The notes under the pieces: generated by a model
Told to the model about the DNA's origin: nothing
What the model saw: the letters and a program-made list of their open reading frames with translations, nothing else
Database searches by the model: none
Shown here: positions 28,460 through 38,356 of the stretch, in pieces
Position numbering within the stretch: the stretch's first letter is position 1
Layout of the letters: each line of letters starts with the position of its first letter
Source of the DNA: Anaerocolumna sp. MB42-C2
GTDB lineage: Bacteria > Bacillota > Clostridia > Lachnospirales > Lachnospiraceae
Direction of reading: 5' to 3'
DNA length: 64,000 nt
Assembly: GCF_030913705.1 (NCBI RefSeq)
Contig: NZ_CP133190.1
Location: 930,001 to 994,000, forward strand
Made by a program: the position numbers and the translations under genes

Positions 28460-30493
28460 TTAAAATATGATATTTCCTATATTGTATATTAAAAATGCCA
28501 CGATCCAGGCAGTTAACATCTGAAATCCTACTGTTTTTAATGTCCATTTTAAAGATCCCATTTCTCTTCTAATCGCACCTACCGCTGCAAAACATGGCAT
28601 ACATAATAAGTTAAAAGCCATATAGGAATATGCGGACACTTTTGTAAATACTTCTGAAACTCCCGGAAGAGCTGCACTTCCTTCTGCCGCAGCTGCTGCC
28701 ACATCATCGGAGGCACCAAATAAAATTCCAAAAGTTGAAACAATATTTTCCTTGGCGATAAATCCGGTAAATGTTCCTACCGCTGCTCTCCAGTTGCCAA
28801 AACCAAGAGGAATAAAGAGAAACTTAAATGCATTACCTATATAAGCTAAAAAGCTGTCTTCCATATCACACATACCGCTGAAATTAAAGTTTGATAACAA
28901 CCATATTAAAACTGTTGAAGTGAAAATAATTGTACCTGCCTTTATAGCAAATCCTTTCACCTTATCCCAGGCATGAATTAAAATACTTCTTAAGGTTGGT
29001 ATTCTGTATTGGGGAAGTTCCATAATAAAATTGGAGATATCACCTTTGAACATTGTTCTGCTTAAGATTATACCGCTTAAGATAGCAACAGCTAATCCAA
29101 GGAAATAAATAGAGTAAACCACTATTGTTTGATTATCATTCGGAAATAGTGTTGCTGCAAACATAAGATAAATCGGTAATTTTGCGCCACAGGACATAAA
29201 TGGAGTTATCATCATGGTAAGTCTTCTGTCTTTTTCATTTTCAAGTGTTCTGGACGCCATAAGAGCAGGTACAGAACAACCAAAACCCATCAGTAATGGT
29301 ATAAAAGATTTACCCGATAAACCAAATCTGCGGAAAATACGATCCATAACAAAGGCAACTCTTGCCATATAACCGCTATCTTCCATAAAGGACATCAGTA
29401 AGAACAAAACTAATATTTGAGGTAGAAATGATATAACACCGCCAAGGCCGGCTAAGATACCGTCTACTACTAAGGATACCGCCCAGTCTGCACCACCGGC
29501 ATTTACAATAAAGTCTTCTATCGTTGTAGTAAGAGGTCCATCCCAGAATTCGGTAACCAAGCCCTGCAGCCAGGCTCCGACACCGATCGGACTATCACCA
29601 AAGGTTATGGCAAACATAACATACATGATAACAGCAAATAACGGAATAGCAAGGAATCGGTTGGTTAATATCTTATCCAGTTTATCGGAGGTGGTTTCCA
29701 CATGTCCGGTATGTTTTTTCTTTACTGATTCTTTCACTGTTTTTGCTATAAACTGATATCGCAAATCCGCAATTTTTGCTTCAGCATCTCCATCGGCATG
29801 TTTTTCTGCTTCTTTTACAACATCCTCCACTTGGAGTCTCACGGAATCAGAAAGGTTGTTTGTAACAATTTCATCCCCCTCTAATATCTTAATTGCTTTC
29901 CATTGCCTTTCCTCGGAATCTTTATCTTCTAAGATTTCTTCAATTCTTAAAACGGCAGAATCTATATTACTGTCAAAGATATTAAGTTTACCGGGTTTCG
30001 TACCTTTCTTTGCCGTATCAATAGCAGCATCCATAAGTTCTTTTAATCCTTTGCCGGTACGTGCAGCAATCGGAATTACCTTAACGCCCAACACTTTAGA
30101 TAGTTTATCACAGTTGATTACATCTCCTCTTGCCTCTACTTCATCCATCATGTTAAGAGCAATAACTACAGGGATCTGTGTCTCAAGAATCTGTAACGTC
30201 AGATATAAATTACGTTCCATGCTGGTACCGTCAACGATATTTATAACTGCATTAGGTTTTTCTTTTACTATGTAATCTCTGGCAACGATTTCTTCTGCCG
30301 AATACGGTGATAAGGAATAGGTGCCTGGCAGATCAAGTATAGTGACCTCTTTGTCCCTTTTGTAAATACCCTCTTTTTTATCAACCGTAACCCCTGGCCA
30401 GTTACCAACATGCTGCTTTGATCCGGTTAATTCATTAAATAAGGTTGTTTTACCGCAGTTAGGATTACCTGCTAATGCTATGGAATAATTCAT
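28460..30493 (-). CDS. feoB: Ferrous iron transporter FeoB
   Basis: Imports Fe(II) across the cell membrane, 677 residues. N-terminal G domain: GNPNCGKT at 9-16, DLPGTYSLSPYS (G3 and switch), NMMDE (G4). A helical linker is followed by the membrane part with two Gate-like blocks (LMGFGCSVPALMASRTL and the C-terminal FNLLCMPCFAAVGAIRREMG). Cotranscribed with two feoA genes under Fur-box control. GGAG precedes the ATG. Confidence 0.97.
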   Translation of the reverse strand: MNYSIALAGNPNCGKTTLFNELTGSKQHVGNWPGVTVDKKEGIYKRDKEVTILDLPGTYSLSPYSAEEIVARDYIVKEKPNAVINIVDGTSMERNLYLTLQILETQIPVVIALNMMDEVEARGDVINCDKLSKVLGVKVIPIAARTGKGLKELMDAAIDTAKKGTKPGKLNIFDSNIDSAVLRIEEILEDKDSEERQWKAIKILEGDEIVTNNLSDSVRLQVEDVVKEAEKHADGDAEAKIADLRYQFIAKTVKESVKKKHTGHVETTSDKLDKILTNRFLAIPLFAVIMYVMFAITFGDSPIGVGAWLQGLVTEFWDGPLTTTIEDFIVNAGGADWAVSLVVDGILAGLGGVISFLPQILVLFLLMSFMEDSGYMARVAFVMDRIFRRFGLSGKSFIPLLMGFGCSVPALMASRTLENEKDRRLTMMITPFMSCGAKLPIYLMFAATLFPNDNQTIVVYSIYFLGLAVAILSGIILSRTMFKGDISNFIMELPQYRIPTLRSILIHAWDKVKGFAIKAGTIIFTSTVLIWLLSNFNFSGMCDMEDSFLAYIGNAFKFLFIPLGFGNWRAAVGTFTGFIAKENIVSTFGILFGASDDVAAAAAEGSAALPGVSEVFTKVSAYSYMAFNLLCMPCFAAVGAIRREMGSLKWTLKTVGFQMLTAWIVAFLIYNIGNIIF

Positions 30494-30516
30494 TTTAAGT
30501 TCTCCTTCATTATTAT

Positions 30517-30744
30517 CTAGTACTTCTGATTTATTTCAATCTGTTCAGCTTCGTTTTTGCGTAAACTCAACTCATATCCCCGGATGTTTACTTCAATCGG
30601 ATCACCTAAGGGTGCAACTTTAATCACTTTAATTATAGCTCCCGGAGTGACCCCCATGTCCATAATTCTGCGTCTGACCGGCCCCTTTTCTCCAATTCCT
30701 GTTACCTTACCTTCCTGTCCCGGTTTTAAGTCTCTTAATGTCAT
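30517..30744 (-). CDS. feoA: FeoA domain protein
   Basis: 75 residues, a small SH3-like FeoA protein (GQEGKVTGIGEKGPVRRRIMDMGVTPGAIIKV). FeoA is a cytoplasmic partner of FeoB. It sits 23 bp before feoB and directly after a second FeoA gene; tandem feoA genes are common in Clostridia. Confidence 0.93.
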   Translation of the reverse strand: MTLRDLKPGQEGKVTGIGEKGPVRRRIMDMGVTPGAIIKVIKVAPLGDPIEVNIRGYELSLRKNEAEQIEINQKY

Positions 30745-30756
30745 GTTATTTTCCTC

Positions 30757-30969
30757 CTAAGCTACCATGATTTTGGATGCCAAACCTTTATTAATTGCAA
30801 CTCTTACGCCTTTTACCAGGAGAATTAAACCGCTTTCATTCTCAGATAACAATTTCACGCTTTCACCTTTTACAAAACCCATATCCTGCAGGTGCCTTTT
30901 TATATCCTCTTTTCCCGTAAAATCAATTATTACTTTTGTCTCTCCTAAATTAGCAAATGCTAACGACAT
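30757..30969 (-). CDS. FeoA domain protein, second copy
   Basis: 70 residues from ATG 30969 (MSLAFANLGE). A GTG at 30978 is possible but lies too close to the GGAGAG site. The FeoA fold shows in DIKRHLQDMGFVKGESVKLL and GVRVAINKGLASKIMV. It differs enough from the next gene that the two probably have separate roles. First gene of the feo operon. Confidence 0.9.
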   Translation of the reverse strand: MSLAFANLGETKVIIDFTGKEDIKRHLQDMGFVKGESVKLLSENESGLILLVKGVRVAINKGLASKIMVA

Positions 30970-30994
30970 AATTTCCACTCTCCTTTTATATTTT

Positions 30995-31013
30995 GCGAAT
31001 GATTATCATTTGC
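30995..31013 (-). promoter_or_regulatory. Fur box downstream of the -10
   Basis: 19-bp near-palindrome GCGAATGATTATCATTTGC, close to the Fur consensus, lying just past the -10 of the feo promoter so that bound repressor would block transcription. Confidence 0.8.
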
Positions 31014-31017
31014 AAAT

Positions 31018-31046
31018 ATTATATGTCTTATTGATAAACATGTCAA
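31018..31046 (-). promoter_or_regulatory. feo operon promoter
   Basis: On the minus strand TTGACA (31046-31041), exactly 17 bp, TATAAT (31023-31018): a perfect consensus sigma-A promoter flanked by two Fur boxes. Confidence 0.85.
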
Positions 31047-31053
31047 TACTATA

Positions 31054-31072
31054 ATTGAAAATAATTATCAAT
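31054..31072 (-). promoter_or_regulatory. Fur box upstream of the -35
   Basis: 19-bp near-palindrome ATTGAAAATAATTATCAAT just upstream of the -35 hexamer. With the box at 30995-31013 it brackets the promoter. Confidence 0.7.
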
Positions 31073-31190
31073 AACATTTACTCTCTGATAAAAAATATAA
31101 AAAAAACAACTAATAAATTCTTTTTTTTGAATTAATTAGCTGCTTTTAATATTCGATGTGTACCCGAATTATTTCGATCTCTATCCTTAA

Positions 31191-32519
31191 CTAGATACCC
31201 TTTTTCTGGCCAGCCAGGTAATTGATAAACTGCTGGGCTGTTCTGCCGGAACGTCCGCCATGGCTCATTTCCCACATATTTGCCTGTGCACATAATTCTT
31301 CTTCGCTTAAGGATAACCCATTTATCTGTTTCGCAAGACCTTTTACAATTTCATAGTATTCTTTCTGATTCGGTGCCGAGTAATTAATCGTAATTCCAAA
31401 TCTGGCAACCAGCGATAATTTCTCTTGCATAGTATCCGAATGGTGTAATTCATCTTTGGATATATCTGAACGGTCACTCCAGGTTTCTCTTATTAAATGT
31501 CTTCGGTTGGATGTTGCATAAATTAGAATATTATCCGGTTTGGTTTCAAGTCCTCCCTCAATTACTGCCTTCAGATATTTATATTCGATTTCAAATTCTT
31601 CAAAGGACAAATCATCCATATAAATAATGAATTTATAATTCCGGTTTTTTACCTGTGCAATAACGGAAGATAAATCTTCAAATTGATGTTTATAAATTTC
31701 AATCATTCGAAGGCCCCTTGAATAATACTCATTTAAAATAGCTTTTACGCTGGTGGATTTGCCCGTTCCGCTGTCACCAAATAATAGAACATTATTTGAT
31801 TTTCTGCCCTCTACAAAAGCTTCCGTATTATCAATCAGTTTTCTCTTTTGAATTTCATAACCCACAAGATCGGATAAACGAATGTCATCCGTATTGGTAA
31901 TCGGATATAAAGCTACTCTCCTTTCTTCCTGTCTGACACGAAAAGCCTTATTTAAACCAAATTTACCGACACCATATTCTCTATAAAAATCCGTAACAAT
32001 AGATAATAATTCATCTTCATTATGAGCCTGTTCCATCTGACTACTTAAGAAACGTACCTTATCACTTACATTTTTGTTATATCTTTTACCGTTTTTTACA
32101 ACTGCCTGGTAGTTTAATATAATACTAAAACAATTAACACCTAATTCTTTTTCTATTTTACTGAAATCATAATCAAATAACTCTTTAAAAATTTTAAAAT
32201 CACCTTTTGCAAATTGATTTACCGTGCCGTCCCTTTTACCTACTTTCTCACAGGTTATACTAAAAGGATTTTCATTTGTTGCTAAAATATAAGCTAAATA
32301 ATTATGCCATAAATTCTGATCAAAGCCATATTCCGTTGCCAACTCCAGAAGGCGGTTTATTTGTGTATAGATCTTAGTTGTAATTGTCTCCTTTAGTACC
32401 GGATCCTTTGAATCAACCGGTAATCTTCTTAAGTCCTCTATGGCATCAGCCAGGGAAAATAGGATGCTGTCTTGTCCTAAATTACGGTATATTACTAATT
32501 TTGATATTTTATTGTACAT
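31191..32519 (-). CDS. DUF815-family ATPase
   Basis: About 442 residues from the ATG at 32519 (a GGAG site precedes it; the longer ORF start at 32591 lies in the upstream terminator region). AAA-type fold with Walker [16 protein letters not shown], Walker [10 protein letters not shown] and sensor-like [11 protein letters not shown]. The family is widespread in Firmicutes without a settled role. It follows argS but a terminator lies between. Confidence 0.85.
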   Translation of the reverse strand: MYNKISKLVIYRNLGQDSILFSLADAIEDLRRLPVDSKDPVLKETITTKIYTQINRLLELATEYGFDQNLWHNYLAYILATNENPFSITCEKVGKRDGTVNQFAKGDFKIFKELFDYDFSKIEKELGVNCFSIILNYQAVVKNGKRYNKNVSDKVRFLSSQMEQAHNEDELLSIVTDFYREYGVGKFGLNKAFRVRQEERRVALYPITNTDDIRLSDLVGYEIQKRKLIDNTEAFVEGRKSNNVLLFGDSGTGKSTSVKAILNEYYSRGLRMIEIYKHQFEDLSSVIAQVKNRNYKFIIYMDDLSFEEFEIEYKYLKAVIEGGLETKPDNILIYATSNRRHLIRETWSDRSDISKDELHHSDTMQEKLSLVARFGITINYSAPNQKEYYEIVKGLAKQINGLSLSEEELCAQANMWEMSHGGRSGRTAQQFINYLAGQKKGI

Positions 32520-32593
32520 ATTCTGCTCCTCTAGTCTGGTATAATTATTCATATTAAGGACTATTATAGCACTTATAAAAGTACGCAACAAGT

Positions 32594-32639
32594 AAAAAAG
32601 GCTGAAGAATCCATGTTATCGGTTTCTTCGACCTTTTTT
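32594..32639 (-). terminator. argS terminator
   Basis: AAAAAAGG and GAAGAA pair with TTCTTC and CCTTTTTT around a 14-nt loop, with A and T runs on both sides; 25 bp after the argS stop. Confidence 0.8.
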
Positions 32640-32664
32640 AATCAGCTCAGTTGTACTATTACTA

Positions 32665-34437
32665 TTACATTCTATCCGGAGCGTCAAAACCAAGTAAATC
32701 AATACACGTTTCCAGGATGCCCTGCACCAATGATATTAAGGAAATCCAGGATTCCTGCTTAACTTTGTCCTCCTGCGCAATGATTTTATTTTCATGATAA
32801 AAACTGTTAAAGGCATTCGCAATATCATAAATGTACTGACAGATTTTATTTGGTGCATTTTCTTCGAAGCTATGCTCTATTATATCATTGAATTTGGTAA
32901 CTTCAAGCATTAAACTGATTTCACCCGGTATATCAGATGAAATGATGCTCCCTGTATTATCAGGATCTTTTCCTGTTAACTCTTTGTATTTCATCAAAAT
33001 CGATTTAATACGTACAATCGTATATAAGATATAGGGGCCGGTATTTCCCTCAAAGGAAATGAAACGGTCTATATCAAAAATATAATCTTTGGAAGTCTGG
33101 TTAGATAAATCACCGTATTTTAAGGCTGCGAGACCGACTTTCTTAGCAATACTTCTCGCTTCCTCGACTGACATCTCACGGTTTTCCATCATTTTATCAT
33201 ATACCGCATCATTAATACTCTGAATAAGGTTCTCAAGGCGCATTACCCCGCCATCTCTGGTCTTAAATGGTTTGCCGTCCTTCCCATTCATGGTACCAAA
33301 TCCCAAAAAGGTAAGTTTAACTTTATCTTCCAGCAGTTTTGTCTTTTTCGCACAACGGAACACAGTTTCAAAATAAAGTTCCTGCCTTTTATCAACAATA
33401 TAAGTAATGGCATCCGGGTCAAATAATTTCTTACGTTCCACCATAGTGGCTAAATCGGTGGTATTGTAAAGCGTAGCACCATCGGATTTTAGAATCATAC
33501 AAGGCGGTATCTCCTTAGTATCCGTGTCTTCTTTTACATCTACCACCAATGCTCCTTCACTGATTCTGGTATAATTGTTTTCCTTTAAGTAAGCGATCAT
33601 ATCCGGAATATAAGGCTGTGCATCACTTTCCTTTTTCCATAAATCGAAACTTACATTCAGATTCTCGTAGTTTTTCTTTAAATCGGTTACGGATACATTA
33701 AGAATATGATTCCAAAGGGCATTATACCCCCGGTTACCGTTTTGTAACTGGAAGGTGGCATTTTTTGCTTCTTCCTTAAACTCCGGGTGTGCTTTGGAAT
33801 ATTCATTAGCGGCGGGGTATATTTCTTCTAATTCGGATATGGTAAAAGGTGCCTCTATGGGATATTCTCCTGTAAAATTTTCATCAAAATAAACTAAATC
33901 CGGCTGCCTTTTCTTAAGCTCTGTAATAATTAAACCCATCTGCAGACCCCAATCCCCCAGATGCACATCCCCGATTACATTATGTCCTAAAAATCTTCCG
34001 ATTCTTTTAATACTTTCGCCGATAATTGCTGAACGAAGATGCCCTACATGCAGTGGTTTTGCAACATTCGGTCCGCCGTAATCGATAACTATAGTTTGAG
34101 GATTCTCTGCTTTCTCAGCTCCATATTGTTCTGTCTTGCTCATCTCATTTAAATATTCTGCCAGATAGGCAGTATTTAATGTAATATTAATAAATCCAGG
34201 CATAATTGCTTCAATCTTATCAAATGCTTTATTATCCTTTATAATATCCACAACTTCATTTGCAATCATGATGGGAGCCTTTTTATATAATTTTGCCGCT
34301 ACTAACGCACCATTACACTGATATTGGCATAAATCCGGACGGTTGGACAAGGTAACCATACCGTACTTGCTGTCATAACCTTTCTTCTCAAATGCCTGCA
34401 TTAATTCATCAGCAATTAAATCAATTAACTTTTTCAT
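32665..34437 (-). CDS. argS: Arginyl-tRNA synthetase
   Basis: Class I synthetase charging tRNA-Arg, 590 residues from ATG 34437 (GGAGG five bases upstream). The HIGH motif appears as GPNVAKPLHVGHLRSAIIGE, and the DALR-type anticodon-binding domain ends the protein. The KMSK region is not obvious, as in many ArgRS. No T-box is visible upstream. Confidence 0.95.
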   Translation of the reverse strand: MKKLIDLIADELMQAFEKKGYDSKYGMVTLSNRPDLCQYQCNGALVAAKLYKKAPIMIANEVVDIIKDNKAFDKIEAIMPGFINITLNTAYLAEYLNEMSKTEQYGAEKAENPQTIVIDYGGPNVAKPLHVGHLRSAIIGESIKRIGRFLGHNVIGDVHLGDWGLQMGLIITELKKRQPDLVYFDENFTGEYPIEAPFTISELEEIYPAANEYSKAHPEFKEEAKNATFQLQNGNRGYNALWNHILNVSVTDLKKNYENLNVSFDLWKKESDAQPYIPDMIAYLKENNYTRISEGALVVDVKEDTDTKEIPPCMILKSDGATLYNTTDLATMVERKKLFDPDAITYIVDKRQELYFETVFRCAKKTKLLEDKVKLTFLGFGTMNGKDGKPFKTRDGGVMRLENLIQSINDAVYDKMMENREMSVEEARSIAKKVGLAALKYGDLSNQTSKDYIFDIDRFISFEGNTGPYILYTIVRIKSILMKYKELTGKDPDNTGSIISSDIPGEISLMLEVTKFNDIIEHSFEENAPNKICQYIYDIANAFNSFYHENKIIAQEDKVKQESWISLISLVQGILETCIDLLGFDAPDRM

Positions 34438-34562
34438 AAGTTCCTCCATTCAATCTCTGGGTCTTTTATAAATTAACCCAAATTTTCTTTCCTTATACCA
34501 TTTCTTTCTTTAAAATACTCTACCATAATTATTTTCGGATGTAAATACATGAAAAATTATCC

Positions 34563-34607
34563 TTGACAATAAGTAACCGGTTACCTATAATAAGTGTAAC
34601 CAGTTAC
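34563..34607 (+). promoter_or_regulatory. MarR promoter with paired operators
   Basis: TTGACA (34563-34568), 17 bp, TATAAT (34586-34591). GTAACCGGTTAC (34573-34584), a perfect 12-bp palindrome, fills the spacer, and GTAACCAGTTAC (34596-34607) lies over the start site; centres are 23 bp apart. A classic autoregulatory arrangement. Confidence 0.85.
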
Positions 34608-34633
34608 TTATAATTAAGAAAGGAGTTATTAAG

Positions 34634-35098
34634 TTGGATCATATCGATAAAAAAGCATTCGTTTTTGGTTCCATATTCACTTTGGCAAACCGTCTGCAGA
34701 TTTTGGGAGATAAATTTGACCCAAATCTGACGATAAAGCAATGGCTTTTACTGGCCGGTATAGCCGAAAGTATAAAATCAACCCCGTCCTTAAGTGAGGT
34801 TGCCGAATTAATAGGGAATTCCAGACAGAATGTAAAGAAAATGGCTTTAATATTAGAGCGCGAAGGGTTTATTCAATTAAAAAAAGACTCTGAAGATGCC
34901 AGAATACTGCATCTGGAACTCACAGAAAAATGTAAGGAATATTTTATAAACCGGGAAAAGCGGGAAACGGAATTTTTAGAGCAGGTATATCAGGGATTTG
35001 ATGCGGATCTGTTGGATGGATTATATGCAGGTCTACTCAAAATGGAAGATAACATAAAAGGAATGGAGCAAATCAATGAAAACGAAGAAAAGGAGTAG
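34634..35098 (+). CDS. MarR-family transcriptional regulator
   Basis: 154 residues from a TTG start at 34634 (AAAGGAG upstream; no better ATG in frame). The winged HTH shows in SLSEVAELIGNSRQNVKKMALILEREGFI and the DSEDARILHLELT wing. It is followed by, and overlaps by 23 bp, a DUF6544-type gene, so the two are coupled. Two GTAACC-type palindromes in its promoter are likely its operators. Confidence 0.9.
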   Translation: MDHIDKKAFVFGSIFTLANRLQILGDKFDPNLTIKQWLLLAGIAESIKSTPSLSEVAELIGNSRQNVKKMALILEREGFIQLKKDSEDARILHLELTEKCKEYFINREKRETEFLEQVYQGFDADLLDGLYAGLLKMEDNIKGMEQINENEEKE

Positions 35099-35945
35099 GA
35101 AATATATGTTTGTCATCATAGCGGTTATTATAGTTATCATATCATTAATTATCTTATTTTTTAAACTGCCTGGTTCCAAAACGAAAAAGGAATTTTATGC
35201 TCTAATGAAAGACAGAATTTCAGATACTGTACCTGCAAGCGGTATTTATACGGAAGCTGATATAAAAAACCTGCCCGGCCCGCTTAAGAAATATTTCCGC
35301 TACTGCGGTTATCTGGGTAAACCTAAAAACTCTTCAATGAAAGCTGTTTTCAAAGACGTCGATTTCCATATGTCTAATAAAGGTAAAAAATCTGAAATAA
35401 AGATTGATTATACGCAATATAATTTTGCAAACAAACCTGAGCGCTTTGCTTATATTGACTCTGCCCTTTATGGTATTCCTTTTGAAGGTTTTGATTCCTA
35501 CCAGAACGGAATTGGCAGCATGAAAGGTGTTATCGGAAAGGTTATCACTTTATTTGACCAGCGGGGTGAAGCTATGGATAAAGCCTGTCTGGTAACCTTT
35601 CTGGCTGACTGCCTTTTATTTCCGGGGGCTGCCTTACAGGATTACATCTCCTGGGAAGAAATCGATGATACCCATGCAAAAGCTTCCATAACCTATTATG
35701 GGATATCAGCAGCTGGAATTTTTACCTTTGATAATAACGGCGCAATGTTGTCTTTTAGAACCGGCGACCGTGCGTCCATAGAAATGGACGGAACCACCAA
35801 AGTTGCTGAATGGTCTGCCGTCTGCCGTAACTATCAGCTTGTTAACGGTTTATTGCAGCCAACGGAATTTCAGGCAATATGGCATTATCCGGAAGGTGAT
35901 TTTGTTTATTTCCATGGAAAAAATGCAAAAATCGAACTCAGATAA
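35076..35945 (+). CDS. DUF6544-like membrane-anchored protein
   Basis: 289 residues. A basic N-terminus, one membrane helix (FVIIAVIIVIISLIILFF, about 12-29), then a largely beta domain of the DUF6544 (formerly DUF6920) type, with LPGPLKKYFRYCGYLGKP as the recognisable block. Function unknown. Coupled to the MarR regulator, which probably controls its expression. Confidence 0.75.
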   Translation: MKTKKRSRKYMFVIIAVIIVIISLIILFFKLPGSKTKKEFYALMKDRISDTVPASGIYTEADIKNLPGPLKKYFRYCGYLGKPKNSSMKAVFKDVDFHMSNKGKKSEIKIDYTQYNFANKPERFAYIDSALYGIPFEGFDSYQNGIGSMKGVIGKVITLFDQRGEAMDKACLVTFLADCLLFPGAALQDYISWEEIDDTHAKASITYYGISAAGIFTFDNNGAMLSFRTGDRASIEMDGTTKVAEWSAVCRNYQLVNGLLQPTEFQAIWHYPEGDFVYFHGKNAKIELR

Positions 35946-36008
35946 AGCAACCGCATTTACTTAGAACGGAAGTTTAATTTTATTATTGTGATTCAGCCTT
36001 ATTCAGAT

Positions 36009-36197
36009 TTACACCCATGGTTTCGCCCTTTTCGTGGTAATATGTCCTGAATTATAAGGCTTTCTTTCTATCGTTACATATTCTTTATCTGTGCCGTAAT
36101 ATGTCCCCAAGGTGTATGTAATACATTGCAGATTCAATCTTTCCTATGCTGCACCTGCATTCATTTCACTTACCAGTTCCTTTGAGAAATATTTCAT
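36009..36197 (-). pseudogene. Possible gene remnant (MKYFxKEL start, in-frame stops)
   Basis: Reading on the minus strand from ATG 36197 gives MKYFSKELVSEMNAGAA, then a stop at codon 18 and a further 44 codons open to a second stop. The opening resembles that of DUF4085-type proteins. No good ribosome binding site. Probably a decayed gene or chance; weak evidence. Confidence 0.25.
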
Positions 36198-36224
36198 AGA
36201 TCGTAATTGCACTTAGAACCAGAA

Positions 36225-36263
36225 AGAGACTGTAGCAAAATCTTAGATTTTGTTACAGTCTCT
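36225..36263. terminator. Convergent-gene terminator
   Basis: 18-bp stem (AGAGACTGTAGCAAAATC with its complement, one wobble) around a TTA loop, between the DUF6544 (plus) and PspC (minus) genes. Confidence 0.65.
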
Positions 36264-36323
36264 AATTATAGCTTGCTGTCACATTAGTGACAATAGATTT
36301 TTTTATATATCGGCCGGCAATGG

Positions 36324-36509
36324 TTATTGCATCGGCATAATAATTGCCGCTATAATATAAGCAATCACACCCGTACCGCCCATGAAACATAATAAAGCCC
36401 ATAATAATCTGACTACCGTCGGATCAAGATTAATGTATTCGGCAATACCACCGCATACACCTGCAATCATTTTGTTTGAATTTGACCTGTACAATCTTTT
36501 CTGTTCCAT
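36324..36509 (-). CDS. PspC-domain protein
   Basis: 61 residues: KRLYRSNSNKMIAGVCGGIAEYINLDPTVVRLLWAL followed by a membrane segment (FMGGTGVIAYIIAAIIM). This is a single PspC domain, a family linked to cell-envelope stress. Last gene of the PadR/DUF1700/DUF4097 operon; TAGGAGG site. Confidence 0.93.
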   Translation of the reverse strand: MEQKRLYRSNSNKMIAGVCGGIAEYINLDPTVVRLLWALLCFMGGTGVIAYIIAAIIMPMQ

Positions 36510-36521
36510 ATTTATTTCCTC

Positions 36522-37556
36522 CTATTTTTGAATTTCCAATGCTATCTTACCAATTCCACAATCCAAATCAAAACTGTTTTTTGCATTATTATTAGTCTTA
36601 TGTTTGGAATTAACTCCGCTGTAACTGTTATCATTAATTATAACAGTTCCTATTCCGCAGTCAACATTATAATTGTAATCATTTTCATTTCCGTTAATAG
36701 CAAGACTGACATTACCGATACCGCATGTCACAAGACTATCACCGTTAATAACACCTGCGGCGGTAAGGTTTCCTACTCCACAGTTAATATTCGCATCCTG
36801 TGCACTTATATTCTCAATAACCAATTGACCCGTATCAATGGAATAAGAAGATTTTTCACTGGCCGATAATTCTTCTATATGCAAACTTCCTGCACCAACA
36901 TCAATATCGGCGTTTTTAGAACTTAGTCGCTCCGCTTTTATAGTACCTGCATTAAGTATAATATCCAGATTCTCAAAAACAAAATCTTCAGGGATGGTTA
37001 GTTCAATATTAGCAGCACGAAATGGGTGATTTACTGAATCTGATATTTCGACTCCAAAAATGGAAAATTCGCTCCTGTTATCATCTCTGTTATCCCCTAT
37101 TTTCCACACTCCTTCATTAACAGTACTATAATAATCATTACTGCCAATGTTATCTACCTGAATATCAAAATGTTCTCCCTCTTTAATAGATACTGTACCA
37201 TAGGATATATCCAGTGCTAATGATTTCACATCTCTTAAATTGTTTGTATTACCGGAAGATCTAATCCCTGTATTACCCTCCGTACCTTTACTTTCTGTAT
37301 TATCTGAAATCAACTCGTTTTTATCTTCTTCAGCCTCCTTATTACTCCAATCGTTTTTGTCCCAATCATCCCTGTCTTCTTTATCAGAATTTGACCATCT
37401 GCCAGAATGATAATTATTATTTCCGAATGGTATATTAAAATTCTCCCAATTACTAAAAATAGTGTTATCCATACTGAAACTGATTAATATTAAAAACAAC
37501 CCCAGAAGTATGGATATTCCGGCTATTTTCAAACAATTTTTTATGAATGCATTCAT
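36522..37556 (-). CDS. DUF4097-type beta-solenoid membrane protein
   Basis: 344 residues: a membrane helix near 10-30 (IAGISILLGLFLILISFS), an Asp/Asn/Ser-rich linker, then repeated beta-strand turns such as IDVGAGSLHIEEL and INCGVGNLTAAGV. This pattern marks the DUF4097 family. Its start overlaps the DUF1700 stop (ATGA). Likely extracytoplasmic and part of an envelope sensing operon. Confidence 0.85.
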   Translation of the reverse strand: MNAFIKNCLKIAGISILLGLFLILISFSMDNTIFSNWENFNIPFGNNNYHSGRWSNSDKEDRDDWDKNDWSNKEAEEDKNELISDNTESKGTEGNTGIRSSGNTNNLRDVKSLALDISYGTVSIKEGEHFDIQVDNIGSNDYYSTVNEGVWKIGDNRDDNRSEFSIFGVEISDSVNHPFRAANIELTIPEDFVFENLDIILNAGTIKAERLSSKNADIDVGAGSLHIEELSASEKSSYSIDTGQLVIENISAQDANINCGVGNLTAAGVINGDSLVTCGIGNVSLAINGNENDYNYNVDCGIGTVIINDNSYSGVNSKHKTNNNAKNSFDLDCGIGKIALEIQK

Positions 37557-38356
37557 GCCGCTGCCCTCCTATTCCGAAAGGGAAGTCTGCATAAATTAAG
37601 GAATCCGTGTATAACTACCGGCATAACCTTTGTACTAAGAGCAATGGTAGCCATAATAAACAGCAGTCCAAGACCAAATAATAGTAATCCTCCGCCCGTA
37701 AAACAGATTCCAAGGACGGGAACCGTAAGCAGTTTAACGATTCCAACAATCGTTGCAGCAATCCCGGTAACCGTCAATACAATTGATACAATCACAAAAG
37801 CCAGCCAAAGGGAAGCCACTGTCGCAATTACCGCGATAAATATTCCAAACACCGCAGATACTATAGGTATACCAACAGGAATTGCGAATATACAAAGAAG
37901 TATAATTAATACTGCTTTTCCTGCACTGTTGGTACCCCCGGTATTATAGCTGTTTTGAGAATAACCATATTCGTTACTGTCTTGATTTGCTTTGTTATTA
38001 TATCCACCGGCATAACCTGATCTCTGGGTATCCTCTTCTTTAAAACTATCGTCTTTTGCTTTTTTATCATTGCCATTCATTATTTCAAATTTAGGTTCTT
38101 TAAGCGTTTCATCTTCATATCCTTTTTCCGTAAAATATCCCCGGCTTTTTACTTCCTGTTCACTTGCATTTAGATCTGCCTTAATACTTGCGGCCACTTT
38201 CTCAGGTGAACCCAATTCCGATATGATACCCTCCTCTCTTTCCGGCCCGGCGTCTTCAAAATAATTCTCGTAATATTGAAGGGCCTCCATTCTTTCGTCC
38301 GCTGAAATTTCAGTTAATAAAACTTCCAGCTGTTTCATAAATTCATTCTTGGTCAT
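37553..38356 (-). CDS. DUF1700 (HAAS-type) membrane protein
   Basis: 267 residues. N-terminal helical domain NEFMKQLEVLLTEISADERMEALQYYENYFEDAG typical of HAAS/DUF1700, a polar linker, then several membrane segments. In Firmicutes this gene normally follows a PadR regulator, as here. It starts on the PadR stop codon. Confidence 0.9.
   Translation of the reverse strand: MTKNEFMKQLEVLLTEISADERMEALQYYENYFEDAGPEREEGIISELGSPEKVAASIKADLNASEQEVKSRGYFTEKGYEDETLKEPKFEIMNGNDKKAKDDSFKEEDTQRSGYAGGYNNKANQDSNEYGYSQNSYNTGGTNSAGKAVLIILLCIFAIPVGIPIVSAVFGIFIAVIATVASLWLAFVIVSIVLTVTGIAATIVGIVKLLTVPVLGICFTGGGLLLFGLGLLFIMATIALSTKVMPVVIHGFLNLCRLPFRNRRAAA

Larger units (their letters stand above)
35946..36323. other. 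Intergenic region between convergent genes
   Basis: 378 bp holding a hairpin at 36225-36263 and the possible gene remnant at 36009-36197. Otherwise no gene. Confidence 0.4.
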
